A stretch of DNA of 64,000 nt from Streptomyces sp. HM190. GTDB taxonomy: Bacteria; Actinomycetota; Actinomycetes; Streptomycetales; Streptomycetaceae. The notes under the pieces are model-generated. The model saw only the letters and a list, made by a program, of their open reading frames with translations, was not told the origin of the DNA and ran no database searches. Made by a program: the position numbers and the translations under genes. Numbering within the stretch: position 1 is the stretch's first letter; each line of letters begins with the position of its first letter. Shown one piece after another: positions 28,544 through 37,056 of the stretch. The stretch lies in the NCBI RefSeq assembly GCF_009857135.1, contig NZ_CP047318.1:186001-250000 (forward strand), read 5' to 3'.

Positions 28544-29283
28544 TCCCGCGGGCGCCCTTCGTTTCCGCCTGTCCGGGAACGGGATGCTGCGGCCGGGAAC
28601 CGAGGAACCCCGGTGTCAGTAGGTGCGCGGAACGGCGTCGGCCCGATGAGAGGCAGACGACACCGGGTGGAACGCGGCGGCTCACTGTCGTCAGACAGCG
28701 AGCCGCCCACCGGCGGGGTAGGAGGCGCGCCGACCGAGGAGCGGCCCAGGAGGGAACCGCAGTCGGCGAACCGCCCAGCCGTCCGGCGGCTGACACCAGT
28801 TGCCGACCCCGCGATCAGTACGGCACGGGGCGGGTCTGCGTGAGATGCACACCCAGCCTCCCCACGAACAGGCCGATGTCGCGTGTGCCGAAGCGGTGCC
28901 GTTCCCTGGCTCCCCGATGCCGGGCTACAGCCGGCCACGGCCCGGCGGCTGCCACCGTTCCGGGGGCGGCCCGGTCACGCGCACGGACGGCCACTGACCG
29001 GCGACGGCGCGCGCGGGGACACGGACACGGACACCAGCGCGATACATGTGATGTCTCATCCGCCTCTTGCTCGATGAAAAGCCTCAATGCGGCCAATGGT
29101 CATGGCAGTTGATCTGATTCATCCCTGCACGGGGATTGACCGTTCCGGCTCGCAGGTGAGATTCATAAGGAACAGCAACCCCTCCCCTCTCTCTGTTCCC
29201 GTGCGTCGGCGCTCCCTGCCCCTCGTCCGGGCCCGCTTGCGGTGCCCCCCGCCGGCCGCGACTCAATCACCTGGGAGTGACGA
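28544..29283. other. 740-bp region before the fucosidase gene
   Basis: No convincing gene. Local AT-rich sequence around 29085-29180 probably holds the fucosidase promoter; GGGAG at 29273-29277 is its ribosome site. Nothing else recognised. Confidence 0.45.
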
Positions 29284-31215
29284 GTGTCGGATCGACTGTC
29301 CCGCAGACGCTTCATGGGTGTGGCCGGCGGTGCCGCCGTGGCCACCGCACTGCCCGTGGTCCCCGGACCGGTGTCCCCGAACCGGGCCGCCGCCGCGACG
29401 CCCCAGGACAACCTGGGCAGACTGGCCGACCTGCGTTTCGGGATGTTCAACCACTTCAACCTCGGCACCTTCACCAACGAGGAGTGGGCGGCACCGCACC
29501 AGAACCCGGCACTGTTCGCCCCCACCGCCGTGGACTGCGCCCAGTGGGCAGCCGCGGCAGCCGCGGCGAACATGAGCTACGGCGTGCTGACGACCAAGCA
29601 CCACGACGGCTTCTGCCTGTGGCCGACCGCGTACGGCACCCAGAACGTGTCCTCCAGCGGCTACCGGCACGACATCGTCGGCCAGTACGTCGACGCGTTC
29701 CGCGCCAAGGGCCTGAGAATCGGCCTCTACTTCTCCATCTGGGACCGCACGCACAGCGTCGAGGCGTACGACCCCCGCCACGGGGTCGGCAGCGACGAGG
29801 CCGTCCAGCCGTCCGATCTCCCCTACATCCTGGGCCAGATCACCGAGCTGCTGACCGACTACGGCACCATCGACATGTTCATCACGGACGGATGGGCCTG
29901 GCAGATGGGCCAGCAGGCCGTCTCGTACCAGCTCGTCCGCGAGCACGTGAAGTCGTTTCAGCCGGACATCGTCATGATCGACCACGGCGCCCTGTCCGTG
30001 CCGTTCCTCGGCGACGCCATCTACTACGAGGAGCCGCTCGGCGTCACCGCGCCCGCCGGCAACACCTACGCCGCCCTGCAGGGACAGACCATCAGCAACG
30101 GCTGGTTCTGGCATCCCGCCACCCCGGCCGAGAGCCTCATGAGCAAGTCGGCGATCCTCTCCCACCTCGCCGATCTCGAACCGAAGTACACCTCGTTCAT
30201 CCTGAACTGCCCGCCCAACCGCAACGGCGTACTCGACACCAACATCGTGAACCGGCTCGCGGAGGTCGGCGCCGCGTGGAGCCCGGACACCTCCAGACGC
30301 CCGCTGCCCGCCCAGCCCTTGCGGGTCGAGCACCCGGTCACACCGGTGAACGCCTACGCCACCGCCTTCCACACCGGCGAGGGCCCGCTCCACGCCATCG
30401 ACGGCCTCAGCGACCGCGGCTTCGAGACCTGCTGGTCCACCTGGAACCTGCCGCTGCCCCAGTCGATCACCATCGACCTCGGCGGCGTCTGGAGCAACGT
30501 GTCCAGCCTCGAGTACCTCCCCAAGCAGTGGAACCGCACCAACTCCACCGACGGCGACATCACCTCGTACACGATCTCGACCAGTACCGACGGCGTCACC
30601 TTCACGCAGGCCGCCGGCGGCACCTGGGCCGGCGACCGCACCCTCAAACTGGCGGAGTGGCCGGCCAGGAACGTGGGCTTCGTGCGGATCCAGGTCACCG
30701 CCGCGACCGGCGGGTACGCCAACATCGGGGGCCTGCGGATCGGCGGCCGGACCGCCGGACCCGAACTGGTCTCCCGCCCACTGCCCGCAGCCGGCGCCCC
30801 CTGCCGGCTCGTCGCCCGGCACAGCGGCAAGGTCGCCGACGTGCAGGACGCGGGCACCGCCGACGGCACCAACGTCCTGCAGTGGACCTGGAAGAACAGC
30901 GCCACCCAGAAGTGGACCTTCGTCAGCACCGGTGACGGCTACTTCAAGATCCGCAGCGTCGCCAGCGGCAAGCTCCTCGAAGTCGGCGGACTGTCCAGGG
31001 CCGACGGCGGCAACGTCGCCATCTGGTCGGACGACAACGTCCCCCAGCAGCACTGGGCCGTCACCCCCGTCGGCGACGACTCCTATCTGATCGTCAACCG
31101 CTTCAGCGGACTGGCACTCGACGTCAGCGCGGCATCCACGAGCGACGGCGCCAACATCGACCAGTCGGTGTACGACGCAAGCCCGCAGAAGCGGTGGCGG
31201 ATCGTCCCGTCCTGA
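29284..31215 (+). CDS. Secreted GH29 alpha-L-fucosidase with CBM32-like and ricin lectin domains
   Basis: Exported glycoside hydrolase of 643 residues. A twin-arginine signal (SRRRFMGVAGGAAVATALP, residues 6-24) directs Tat export. The GH29 barrel spans about 45-335: LRFGMFNHFNLGTFTNEEW near 50, GVLTTKHHDGFCLWP near 100, and the nucleophile Asp region YGTIDMFITDGWAW near 196-209. A discoidin/F5-8 (CBM32-type) module covers about 350-490 and a ricin B-type lectin with QxW repeats about 505-643. GTG start with GGGAG upstream. Likely releases fucose from glycans outside the cell while the lectins hold the substrate. Monocistronic. Confidence 0.9.
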   Translation: MSDRLSRRRFMGVAGGAAVATALPVVPGPVSPNRAAAATPQDNLGRLADLRFGMFNHFNLGTFTNEEWAAPHQNPALFAPTAVDCAQWAAAAAAANMSYGVLTTKHHDGFCLWPTAYGTQNVSSSGYRHDIVGQYVDAFRAKGLRIGLYFSIWDRTHSVEAYDPRHGVGSDEAVQPSDLPYILGQITELLTDYGTIDMFITDGWAWQMGQQAVSYQLVREHVKSFQPDIVMIDHGALSVPFLGDAIYYEEPLGVTAPAGNTYAALQGQTISNGWFWHPATPAESLMSKSAILSHLADLEPKYTSFILNCPPNRNGVLDTNIVNRLAEVGAAWSPDTSRRPLPAQPLRVEHPVTPVNAYATAFHTGEGPLHAIDGLSDRGFETCWSTWNLPLPQSITIDLGGVWSNVSSLEYLPKQWNRTNSTDGDITSYTISTSTDGVTFTQAAGGTWAGDRTLKLAEWPARNVGFVRIQVTAATGGYANIGGLRIGGRTAGPELVSRPLPAAGAPCRLVARHSGKVADVQDAGTADGTNVLQWTWKNSATQKWTFVSTGDGYFKIRSVASGKLLEVGGLSRADGGNVAIWSDDNVPQQHWAVTPVGDDSYLIVNRFSGLALDVSAASTSDGANIDQSVYDASPQKRWRIVPS

Positions 31216-31610
31216 CGGACGAGCAGCACACACACGCACGCGCCACGGCAGTAGGGAAGCGTCGAACGGCCCGCGGCGGACACGACGACGCGCGATCGCC
31301 ATCCGCCCGCCCCGGGTCCGACGCCGCGCCGGGCCGGACCGTACGGCACGGTGGCCTTCTCCACCGTGGCCGAACCAGCCGTCGAGCACGACCAGTACGG
31401 GCACCGCCGCGGTGGGTTGTTCTGTGGGAGGTCGCCGTCGGTGCCGCCACGGGAGCGCTCATCGGTCTCCATGCGCCGCTTCGCGCCACCGCATGCCCCG
31501 TGATGGGCGGGGGTGGATTGTCAGAATGCGTCTCCGGCTCTGCTGGTGAGCCGGTTCGGCAGCACCGCCGGTCTGAGGGACGTCGACGGTCGGTCGGGGG
31601 AGGGTGCGGC
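31216..31610. other. 395-bp stretch without a recognised gene
   Basis: Follows the fucosidase stop. No hairpin, promoter or homologous frame recognised; ends at the kinase stump. Confidence 0.4.
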
Positions 31611-31706
31611 GTGGTGGAACCGCTCCGGTACGGAGTCGATGCCGAGCGGGTGGGACCGTACGATGTGACGGGCCGTCTGGGCTCCGGCGGCATGGGCGGC
31701 GCGGCG
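31611..31706 (+). pseudogene. 5' stump of a Ser/Thr protein kinase gene
   Basis: With a good ribosome site (GGGGGAGGG) before GTGGTG, the frame reads VEPLRYGVDAERVGPYDVTG then RLGSGGMG. This is the exact start and glycine loop of Streptomyces PknB-type kinases (EPL-x-x-xDP-x-x-xGPY-x-x-x-x-RLGSGGMG). Homology ends abruptly after the glycine loop at about 31700; no kinase body follows. A deletion has removed the remainder, leaving the start region intact. Confidence 0.7.
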
Positions 31707-31823
31707 AACAGCAGCTTCACCCACTCGTGTTTCCCCGACCACAGTGCCGCGCCCCTGACCTGCCGTTGGAGCGATCCGTCCGTGTCGTGGGCAGTTCCAC
31801 GGACCGGCGACGGCCGTGGCGGG

Positions 31824-32951
31824 TCAGATGCCGCCGGTGTTGAGCAGCCGGTTGGGGGTGTCGGCGCGGACGCCGCGCAGGACGCGACGGGTGGCCGTAC
31901 GGTCGAGCCAGACGTGTGCCTCGGCGGCCGAGGCGCGGGGGTGCGCCGACAGGTAAAGCGCGAGCACGCCGGTCGCGTGCGGCGCGGCCCAGGACGTCGC
32001 GCCGTACTCCTCGGTGACCGTGCCGCCGCCGGCGAGTGCGGCGGTGATCTTCTGGCCGGGGGCGTACAGGTCCACGCACCGTCCGTAGCCCGATCCGTGG
32101 GAGGCGGTGTCGTTCCAGACCCGGTCCTTCGACGTGGAGGCCGCGACGACGATCGTGCCGGGGACACCGGACGGGGAGTGCTTGCAGGCGTCGTCGCGGA
32201 AGTTGCCGGCCGACACCACCGTCGGGATGCCCGCGTCGACCATCTTCCTCACCGCGGCGTCCAGGGCCGCCGACCGGCGGTCCAGGTTCAGGGACATGTT
32301 CACCACCGCGGGCTTCTGGGCGTGGGCGGTGACCCACTTGACCGACTTCACCAGGGCCGCCTCGGCCGCCGCCGGGGAGACGCCGCCGTCGCTCTCGCAC
32401 GGGATGCCCTGGACCCTGACGAGTTCCGCCTGGGGAGCCACGCCGTACTTCGCCCCGCCGATGACGCCCGCGACGAACGTGCCGTGTCCGACGCCCTCCT
32501 CGCTGAAGCAGTCACCCGAGTCCTTCGGACCGACGAAGTCGGCGCCGCGGTGGGCGCGTCGGCCGAACTCCGTGTGGGAGATGTCCATCCCCGTGTCGAT
32601 CACATAGACGTGCACGCCCTTGCCCGTGGCCTTGGTGGTGAGCCTGCCGTTCAGGGGCCGCGCGCGCTGGTCCAGGATGTCCAGGTTCCACGGCACCTGA
32701 CGGGTCAGGGGTGACGCCGCGGTCCGCGCGAGCCCGGACGACTTTCCCTCGATGTCGGGCGAGGTCGAGGCCGCGCCGGACGGCACCCCGTCCCCGGTGT
32801 GTGCCGGGGAGCCCCCCGTGCGGGGCGTCCCGCGGTTCCCCTCGCCCGCCGCACCGGCCCCGCCGCCGCAGGCCGAGGCCCCGAGCACCGTCAGCAGGGC
32901 CATCACCACAAGACCGGTCCTTGTCACGTTCCGCGCCACAACGTCCCCCAC
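31824..32951 (-). CDS. S8 family serine protease, lipoprotein
   Basis: Subtilase of 375 residues anchored as a lipoprotein: signal peptide 1-28 with lipobox ending GASAC and a Gly-rich linker. Triad: Asp in VIDTGMDISHTE near 118, His in GVGHGTFVAGVIG near 153, Ser in ATSWAAPHATG near 318. The usual GTSMAxPH is ATSWAAPH here; the Ser is kept but the flanking residues differ. GTG start with AGAGGA just upstream. No P-domain, unlike the other subtilase in the window. Acts outside the membrane; substrate unknown. Convergent with the kinase stump. Confidence 0.87.
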   Translation of the reverse strand: MGDVVARNVTRTGLVVMALLTVLGASACGGGAGAAGEGNRGTPRTGGSPAHTGDGVPSGAASTSPDIEGKSSGLARTAASPLTRQVPWNLDILDQRARPLNGRLTTKATGKGVHVYVIDTGMDISHTEFGRRAHRGADFVGPKDSGDCFSEEGVGHGTFVAGVIGGAKYGVAPQAELVRVQGIPCESDGGVSPAAAEAALVKSVKWVTAHAQKPAVVNMSLNLDRRSAALDAAVRKMVDAGIPTVVSAGNFRDDACKHSPSGVPGTIVVAASTSKDRVWNDTASHGSGYGRCVDLYAPGQKITAALAGGGTVTEEYGATSWAAPHATGVLALYLSAHPRASAAEAHVWLDRTATRRVLRGVRADTPNRLLNTGGI

Positions 32952-33111
32952 GGTCCTCTTCGCGCACAGTCAGCGCACTAGACGACGAGGCAGGGGTGGG
33001 CGGTTCCTGCCCGTGTGCGGTTCACGACCAGGCGATCGGCACGGGCCCGCAGCCGATCCGAAGGGCAACGCCCGAGACGTGGGCGGCGGCGTGTTCCGTA
33101 CCCTGGGCGGC

Positions 33112-34023
33112 ATGCGCATGCGCCCCACCCTGAGCTGGTCTCCCACCGACGACCTTCCGCCGGGCACCACGGATCTCGGACCCGTCGCCGACGCCCTGGG
33201 TTCCGGCGGTGTGCTGGTGCTCAGCGGGGCGGGCCTCTCCACCGAGTCGGGCATCCCCGACTACCGCGGCGAGGGCGGCAGCCTGAGCCGGCACACCCCG
33301 ATGACCTACCAGGACTTCACGGCGAGCGCGCAGGCGCGGCGCCGGTACTGGGCGCGCAGCCACCTCGGCTGGCGCACCTTCGGCCGCGCCCGACCCAACG
33401 CGGGGCACCGTGCCGTGGCCGCGTTCGAGCGGCACGGCCTGCTCGCGGGGGTGATCACCCAGAACGTCGACGGTCTGCACCAGTCCGCCGGCAGCGAGGA
33501 CGTCGTGGAACTGCACGGAAGCCTGGACCGGGTCGTCTGCCTGTCCTGCGGCACGTTCACTGCGCGCCGCGCACTCGCCCGGCGGCTGGAGGAGGCCAAC
33601 GCGGGCTTCGCGCCGGTGGCCGCCGGGATCAACCCGGACGGCGACGCCGACCTCGGCGACGAACAGGTCGGGGACTTCCGTGTCGTGCCGTGCGCCGACT
33701 GCGGCGGCATCCTCAAGCCGGACGTGGTGTTCTTCGGGGAGGCCGTTCCGCCTCGGCGGGTCGAGCACTGCCGCTCTCTGGTCCGCCGGGCGGCCTGCCT
33801 GCTGGTTCTGGGCTCCTCGCTGACGGTGATGTCCGGGCTCCGGTTCGTGCGCCAGGCAGCCGAGGCGGGAACGCCCGTACTGATCGTCAACCGGGACGCC
33901 ACTCGGGGTGACCGGCACGCCGTCACCCGGGTCGCCCTCCCGCTGGGAGCGGCCCTCACCACGGTCGCCGAGCGTCTGGGCGTACCCGTTTCTGACGAGG
34001 GGGTGGCGTCCGGGGCGGGGTAG
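33112..34023 (+). CDS. Sir2-family NAD-dependent protein deacylase
   Basis: Sirtuin of 303 residues removing acyl groups from lysines with NAD. NAD-binding GAGLSTESGIPDYRG near 40-54, TQNVDGLHQSAG near 117, catalytic His in VELHGS near 134, zinc Cys pairs CLSC (near 143) and CADC (near 200), KPDVVFFGEAVP near 206, and GSSLTVMSG near 240. The 25-residue insertion between the zinc pairs is typical of actinobacterial class II proteins. Start ATG 33112 (a second ATG follows at 33118). Its downstream region held an inverted repeat, since split off by an IS. Confidence 0.9.
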   Translation: MRMRPTLSWSPTDDLPPGTTDLGPVADALGSGGVLVLSGAGLSTESGIPDYRGEGGSLSRHTPMTYQDFTASAQARRRYWARSHLGWRTFGRARPNAGHRAVAAFERHGLLAGVITQNVDGLHQSAGSEDVVELHGSLDRVVCLSCGTFTARRALARRLEEANAGFAPVAAGINPDGDADLGDEQVGDFRVVPCADCGGILKPDVVFFGEAVPPRRVEHCRSLVRRAACLLVLGSSLTVMSGLRFVRQAAEAGTPVLIVNRDATRGDRHAVTRVALPLGAALTTVAERLGVPVSDEGVASGAG

Positions 34024-34038
34024 CGGCGAAGCCACATG

Positions 34039-34079
34039 CTAGTGCCGCGACGGGCAAACGTTGCCTGACGCGGCACTAG
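34039..34079. repeat. Intergenic inverted-repeat element
   Basis: Perfect 11-bp arms CTAGTGCCGCG (34039-34049) and CGCGGCACTAG (34069-34079) around a 19-nt spacer that itself contains a GGCAAACGTTGCC near-palindrome. A half copy occurs at 11548-11565. The right-hand CTAG is the target site of the adjacent IS. It probably acted as terminator between the convergent sirtuin and DUF2236 genes. Confidence 0.75.
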
Positions 34080-35020
34080 GGCGTGTATCGAATGTGCTGG
34101 TCACAGCCATTCATTGATGGCCGCTACGAGGACGGTCGCCTCGTAGCGGACCGCGAGCTTGTCGTACCTCGTGGCCACGGCCCGGTGCCTTTTGAGGCGG
34201 TTGATGCCGCACTCGACCGCGTGCCGAGCCTTGTAGTCCTGCGGGTCGAACTTCGGCGGTCGGCCGCCGCGCGAGCCGCGTTTCTTGCGGTTGCGGGCCT
34301 GGTCGGCCTTGTCCGGGATGGTGCAGCGGATCCTGCGCTGCCGCAGGTAAGCGCGGTTCTTCCGGGAGGCGTACGCCTTGTCGGCGCGCACACGATCGGG
34401 CCGGGTGCGCGGCCTGCCTGGGCCAAGACGCGGGACGCGGATCTTGTTCAGGACAGGCTCGAACTGCGGGGAGTCGCCCCGCTGGCCGGCCGTGATCACG
34501 ATGGACATGGGCTTCTGGCCTTGTTCGACGGCCAGGTGCAGCTTGGTGGTCAGGCCACCGCGCGAGCGGCCGAGGCCGTGGTCGTCGGGCTCGACGCCGA
34601 CGCCGCCGGGCGGCTCCTTCTGCAGCTCCCCTTTTTCCTTGCCCCGGCGGCGTGCTGGTGGGCCCGACACACCGTGGAGTCGACGTTGATGTCCCAGGTG
34701 ATCAGCTCTTTCGCGTCGGCCCGGGCCTGGAGCGCGGTGAAGATCCGATGCCAGGTGCCGTCCCGCTGCCACCGCCGGAACAAGTCGTACGCCCGGCCCC
34801 ACGGCCCGTACTCGGCGGGCAGGTCCCGCCACGGAACGCCAGTACGGACCCGGAACCGTATGCCGTCGATCAGCTGCCGCCTGGCCCACGTCGGCGGCCG
34901 TCCGGGCTTCTTGCCCTTCGGCAACAGCGGTTCCAGCACCGCCCATTGCGCGTCCGTCAGATCTCCACGTGCCACGAAGCAAGATCATCTCACGTTCAAG
35001 ATCCACTTTCGACACACACC
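34080..35020. mobile_element. IS5-family insertion sequence (941 bp)
   Basis: Terminal inverted repeats GGCGTGTATCGAATGTG (34080) and, on the other strand from 35020, GGTGTGTGTCGAAAGTG match at 14 of 17 positions. CTAG directly flanks both ends (34076-34079 and 35021-35024) as a 4-bp target duplication. The transposase is in two overlapping frames with a slippery run between them, as in IS5 family members of the IS427 type. The ends look intact, so the element is potentially active and recently inserted. Confidence 0.85.
34101..34975 (-). CDS. IS5-family transposase, two frames joined by programmed -1 frameshift
   Basis: ORF A (ATG at 34975, open to 34550) gives [40 protein letters not shown] and [18 protein letters not shown], i.e. 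the N-terminal DUF4096-like domain and first DDE aspartate. The second frame continues [20 protein letters not shown], the [16 protein letters not shown] segment and [20 protein letters not shown] (second Asp and Glu), stopping at 34101. The frames overlap at A5G4 (34628-34636, minus strand), and a -1 slip there gives a continuous 291-residue protein. Two-frame organisation is normal for this IS group, so the gene is probably functional, not broken. Confidence 0.85.
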
Positions 35021-35884
35021 CTAGGTCGGGGGCCGCATGCTCCACCTGATGGCCCTCGTCAGGGCATGGCCCGTGAGGGGAATCGCGACGCTCTCGACCA
35101 CCGGGAGACGAGGGAGGCCCAGCAGCGTGCGGGCCCAGTCGGGCAGGGATGTCACGGCGTTGGCGGCGAGCAGGGCGTAGGCGGGCCGGGCGGGGAGCGG
35201 CAGCGGTGGGTGGACGAGCAGGAAGCGCGCCGCCGCCCGGCTCTCCGGGGTCGCCCGCAGCTCCGGACGGTACGCGGCCAGACGTGAGTCGAGTTCGGCC
35301 CGTGTGCGGGGCGGGTCCGGTACTCCGAGGGCCGTCGCCACCTTCGCCGTGTCCGCCACATAGGCGTCGTAGCCGGCGGACGACAGGGGCTGTGCCCCGA
35401 ACCGTTCGTGGGCGCGCAGGAAGCTGTCCGTCTCGGTGATGTGGACCCATTCCAGCAGGTGAGGGTCCGAGGCACGGTAGTGCTCGCCCTGCGGCGTCGT
35501 CCCCGTGACCCGGTCGTGGATCGCGCGGACCCGTTCGACGGCGCTGCGGGCGTCGTCGGCGGTTCCGAAGGTCGTCACGGCCAGGAACGTACTGGTGCGT
35601 TGCAGCCGTCCCCAGGGGTCGCCGCGATATCCGGAGTGGGCGGCCACGGCGGCCATGGGCAGCGGGTGCAGGGACTGCAGCAGCAGGGCCCGCAGTCCGC
35701 CGATGAACATCGAGGCGTCGCCGTGCACGACGCGGATGGGCCGCTCCGGGCCGAACCAGCGCGGACCCGGCGTGTTGTGGATGCGTGCCCGGTTCGCCGG
35801 ACCGTCCGGCCCCGCGACGCGCCGGAAGAGTGCTTTGCCGAGTCTGTCCCGCACACCCGAGACAGTGAGGACGTCCCTCTGCAT
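35021..35884 (-). CDS. MpaB-type oxygenase (DUF2236)
   Basis: DUF2236/latex-clearing-protein-like haem oxygenase family, 287 residues. Hallmarks: [20 protein letters not shown] near 53-72, [16 protein letters not shown] near 145, and the C-terminal [20 protein letters not shown] region. Members act on diverse substrates, and several lie in natural-product clusters. The TAG stop (35021-35023) lies inside the CTAG target duplication of the neighbouring IS. ATG 35884 is preceded only by AGGA two bases away, so the start is tentative. It diverges from the UbiA/type III PKS cluster and may or may not belong to it. Confidence 0.8.
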   Translation of the reverse strand: MQRDVLTVSGVRDRLGKALFRRVAGPDGPANRARIHNTPGPRWFGPERPIRVVHGDASMFIGGLRALLLQSLHPLPMAAVAAHSGYRGDPWGRLQRTSTFLAVTTFGTADDARSAVERVRAIHDRVTGTTPQGEHYRASDPHLLEWVHITETDSFLRAHERFGAQPLSSAGYDAYVADTAKVATALGVPDPPRTRAELDSRLAAYRPELRATPESRAAARFLLVHPPLPLPARPAYALLAANAVTSLPDWARTLLGLPRLPVVESVAIPLTGHALTRAIRWSMRPPT

Positions 35885-36043
35885 GGTCCTATTCTGCGTC
35901 GTCGTCGCCGAGAAAACAGGTGGCGGCGTACGGCGGGGCCGTCCGCCGAATGCCGGACCGCCTCGTGTGAGCGGGCGGGTGGCGTGGCAGCGATCCTGTA
36001 TGTCCCTGGTGATCACGTGTGCCGGCCCGGTCGGGGTGCTGCG

Positions 36044-36886
36044 ATGCCCGTGACCGCCCGTGCGGTTCCGGCACGCCCCGGATCGTCGTCCGTGCCCGCG
36101 CTGCTCGTCGCTGCCCACGGCGGGCCCGCTCTCGCGGTCACCGCTGTCACGGCGCTGCTCGCCCTGCGTGCCGGGCTGCGCCCGTTCGACGCCTTCGCCG
36201 TCACCGCGGCGGTGTTCACCGGTCAGCTCACGATCGGCTGGGGCAACGACCTGCTGGACCTCCGTCGCGACCGCGCCGTCGGTCGCGCCGACAAGCCGCT
36301 GGCCACCGGGGTCCTCCCGGCCGGCCGGGTGGTGGGGGCCCTGGTCGTGGCAGCAGGTGCCTGCATCGTGCTGTCCGCGCTCGCCGGCTGGCGCAGCGCG
36401 CTGCTCAACGCCACCCTCGCCACCGGCGCGGGTCACGCCTACAACCTGGGGCTCAAGGCGACCGTGTGGTCCTGGGCGCCGTACGCCTGCGCGTTCGGGA
36501 CGTTGCCGTCGGTCGTCACCCTCGCCGACCCCGCCCTGGGCTGGGCGCCGCTGTGGATGGCCGGCGCGAGCGCCGCCCTCGGGGTCGCGGCGCACCTGCT
36601 CAACACGCTGCCCGATCTCACCGACGACGAACGGACCGGTGTCCGCGGCCTCCCCCACCGGCTGGGTGAAGGCCGTTCACGCGTCCTTGCCGCCGTGCTG
36701 CTGTCCACCGCATCGCTGCTCGCCGTACTCGGCCCGGCGGGGACACCGCCGGTCTGGGCGTGGGCGGCCCTCACCCTGGTGACGGTCCTGGCGCTGCTCA
36801 CGCTGGTCGCCCCGGCCCGGACTCCGTTCCGTGCCGCGGTGGCCATCGCCCTCCTCGACGTCCTCCTGCTCGTGGCGGCCGGCTGA
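36044..36886 (+). CDS. UbiA-family prenyltransferase
   Basis: Membrane aromatic prenyltransferase of 280 residues, about eight helices. First Asp-rich motif NDLLDLRRDR near 67-77 and second DLTDDERTG near 190, the two Mg-diphosphate-binding sites of UbiA enzymes. These attach an isoprenoid chain to an aromatic acceptor. First gene of the type III PKS cluster; its TGA overlaps the ATG of a small repetitive ORF (TGATG), so the set is probably one transcript. The acceptor may be the resorcinol or pyrone made by the synthase downstream (inference). Confidence 0.87.
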   Translation: MPVTARAVPARPGSSSVPALLVAAHGGPALAVTAVTALLALRAGLRPFDAFAVTAAVFTGQLTIGWGNDLLDLRRDRAVGRADKPLATGVLPAGRVVGALVVAAGACIVLSALAGWRSALLNATLATGAGHAYNLGLKATVWSWAPYACAFGTLPSVVTLADPALGWAPLWMAGASAALGVAAHLLNTLPDLTDDERTGVRGLPHRLGEGRSRVLAAVLLSTASLLAVLGPAGTPPVWAWAALTLVTVLALLTLVAPARTPFRAAVAIALLDVLLLVAAG

Positions 36887-37056
36887 TGACCCCGGCAGCC
36901 CTCCATGACGTCCCCGGAACCCGAGGGACGACAGGAGCCGGGCCGCTGCAGCACGGGCCGCACAAACCAGAGGAGCCAGAGGAGCCAGAGGAGCCACAGG
37001 CGCCACGACAGCAACGGGAGCAACGGGAGCAACGGGAGCAACGGGAGACTTCATGA
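36886..37056 (+). CDS. Repetitive 56-residue ORF coupled between prenyltransferase and PKS
   Basis: The frame starts with an ATG overlapping the ubiA stop (TGATG) and ends with a TGA overlapping the PKS start (ATGA). It encodes MTPAALHDVPGTRG, a short linker, then KPEEPEEPEEP, QAPRQ and QREQREQREQRETS. The repeats are built from two 9-bp tandem arrays: GAGGAGCCA (three copies) and CAACGGGAG (four copies, each containing a GGGAG Shine-Dalgarno-like core). Either a real small protein or a coupling leader whose repeated ribosome sites tune PKS translation. No homologue recognised. Confidence 0.45.
   Translation: MTPAALHDVPGTRGTTGAGPLQHGPHKPEEPEEPEEPQAPRQQREQREQREQRETS
36967..37045. repeat. Two adjacent 9-bp tandem arrays before the PKS start
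   Basis: Three copies of GAGGAGCCA followed, after a short link, by four copies of CAACGGGAG. The last GGGAG lies six bases before the PKS ATG and is its ribosome site, so copy-number changes would alter spacing or number of ribosome-binding cores without breaking the surrounding 56-codon frame. Confidence 0.75.

Noticed and set aside
31700..31823. Minus-strand frame resembling a transposase tail
   Set aside because: Similarity was too vague to assign a family.
34550..34975. Transposase first frame as a truncated pseudogene
   Set aside because: The slippery run and the exact -1 relation to the second frame fit programmed frameshifting of IS5-family elements.
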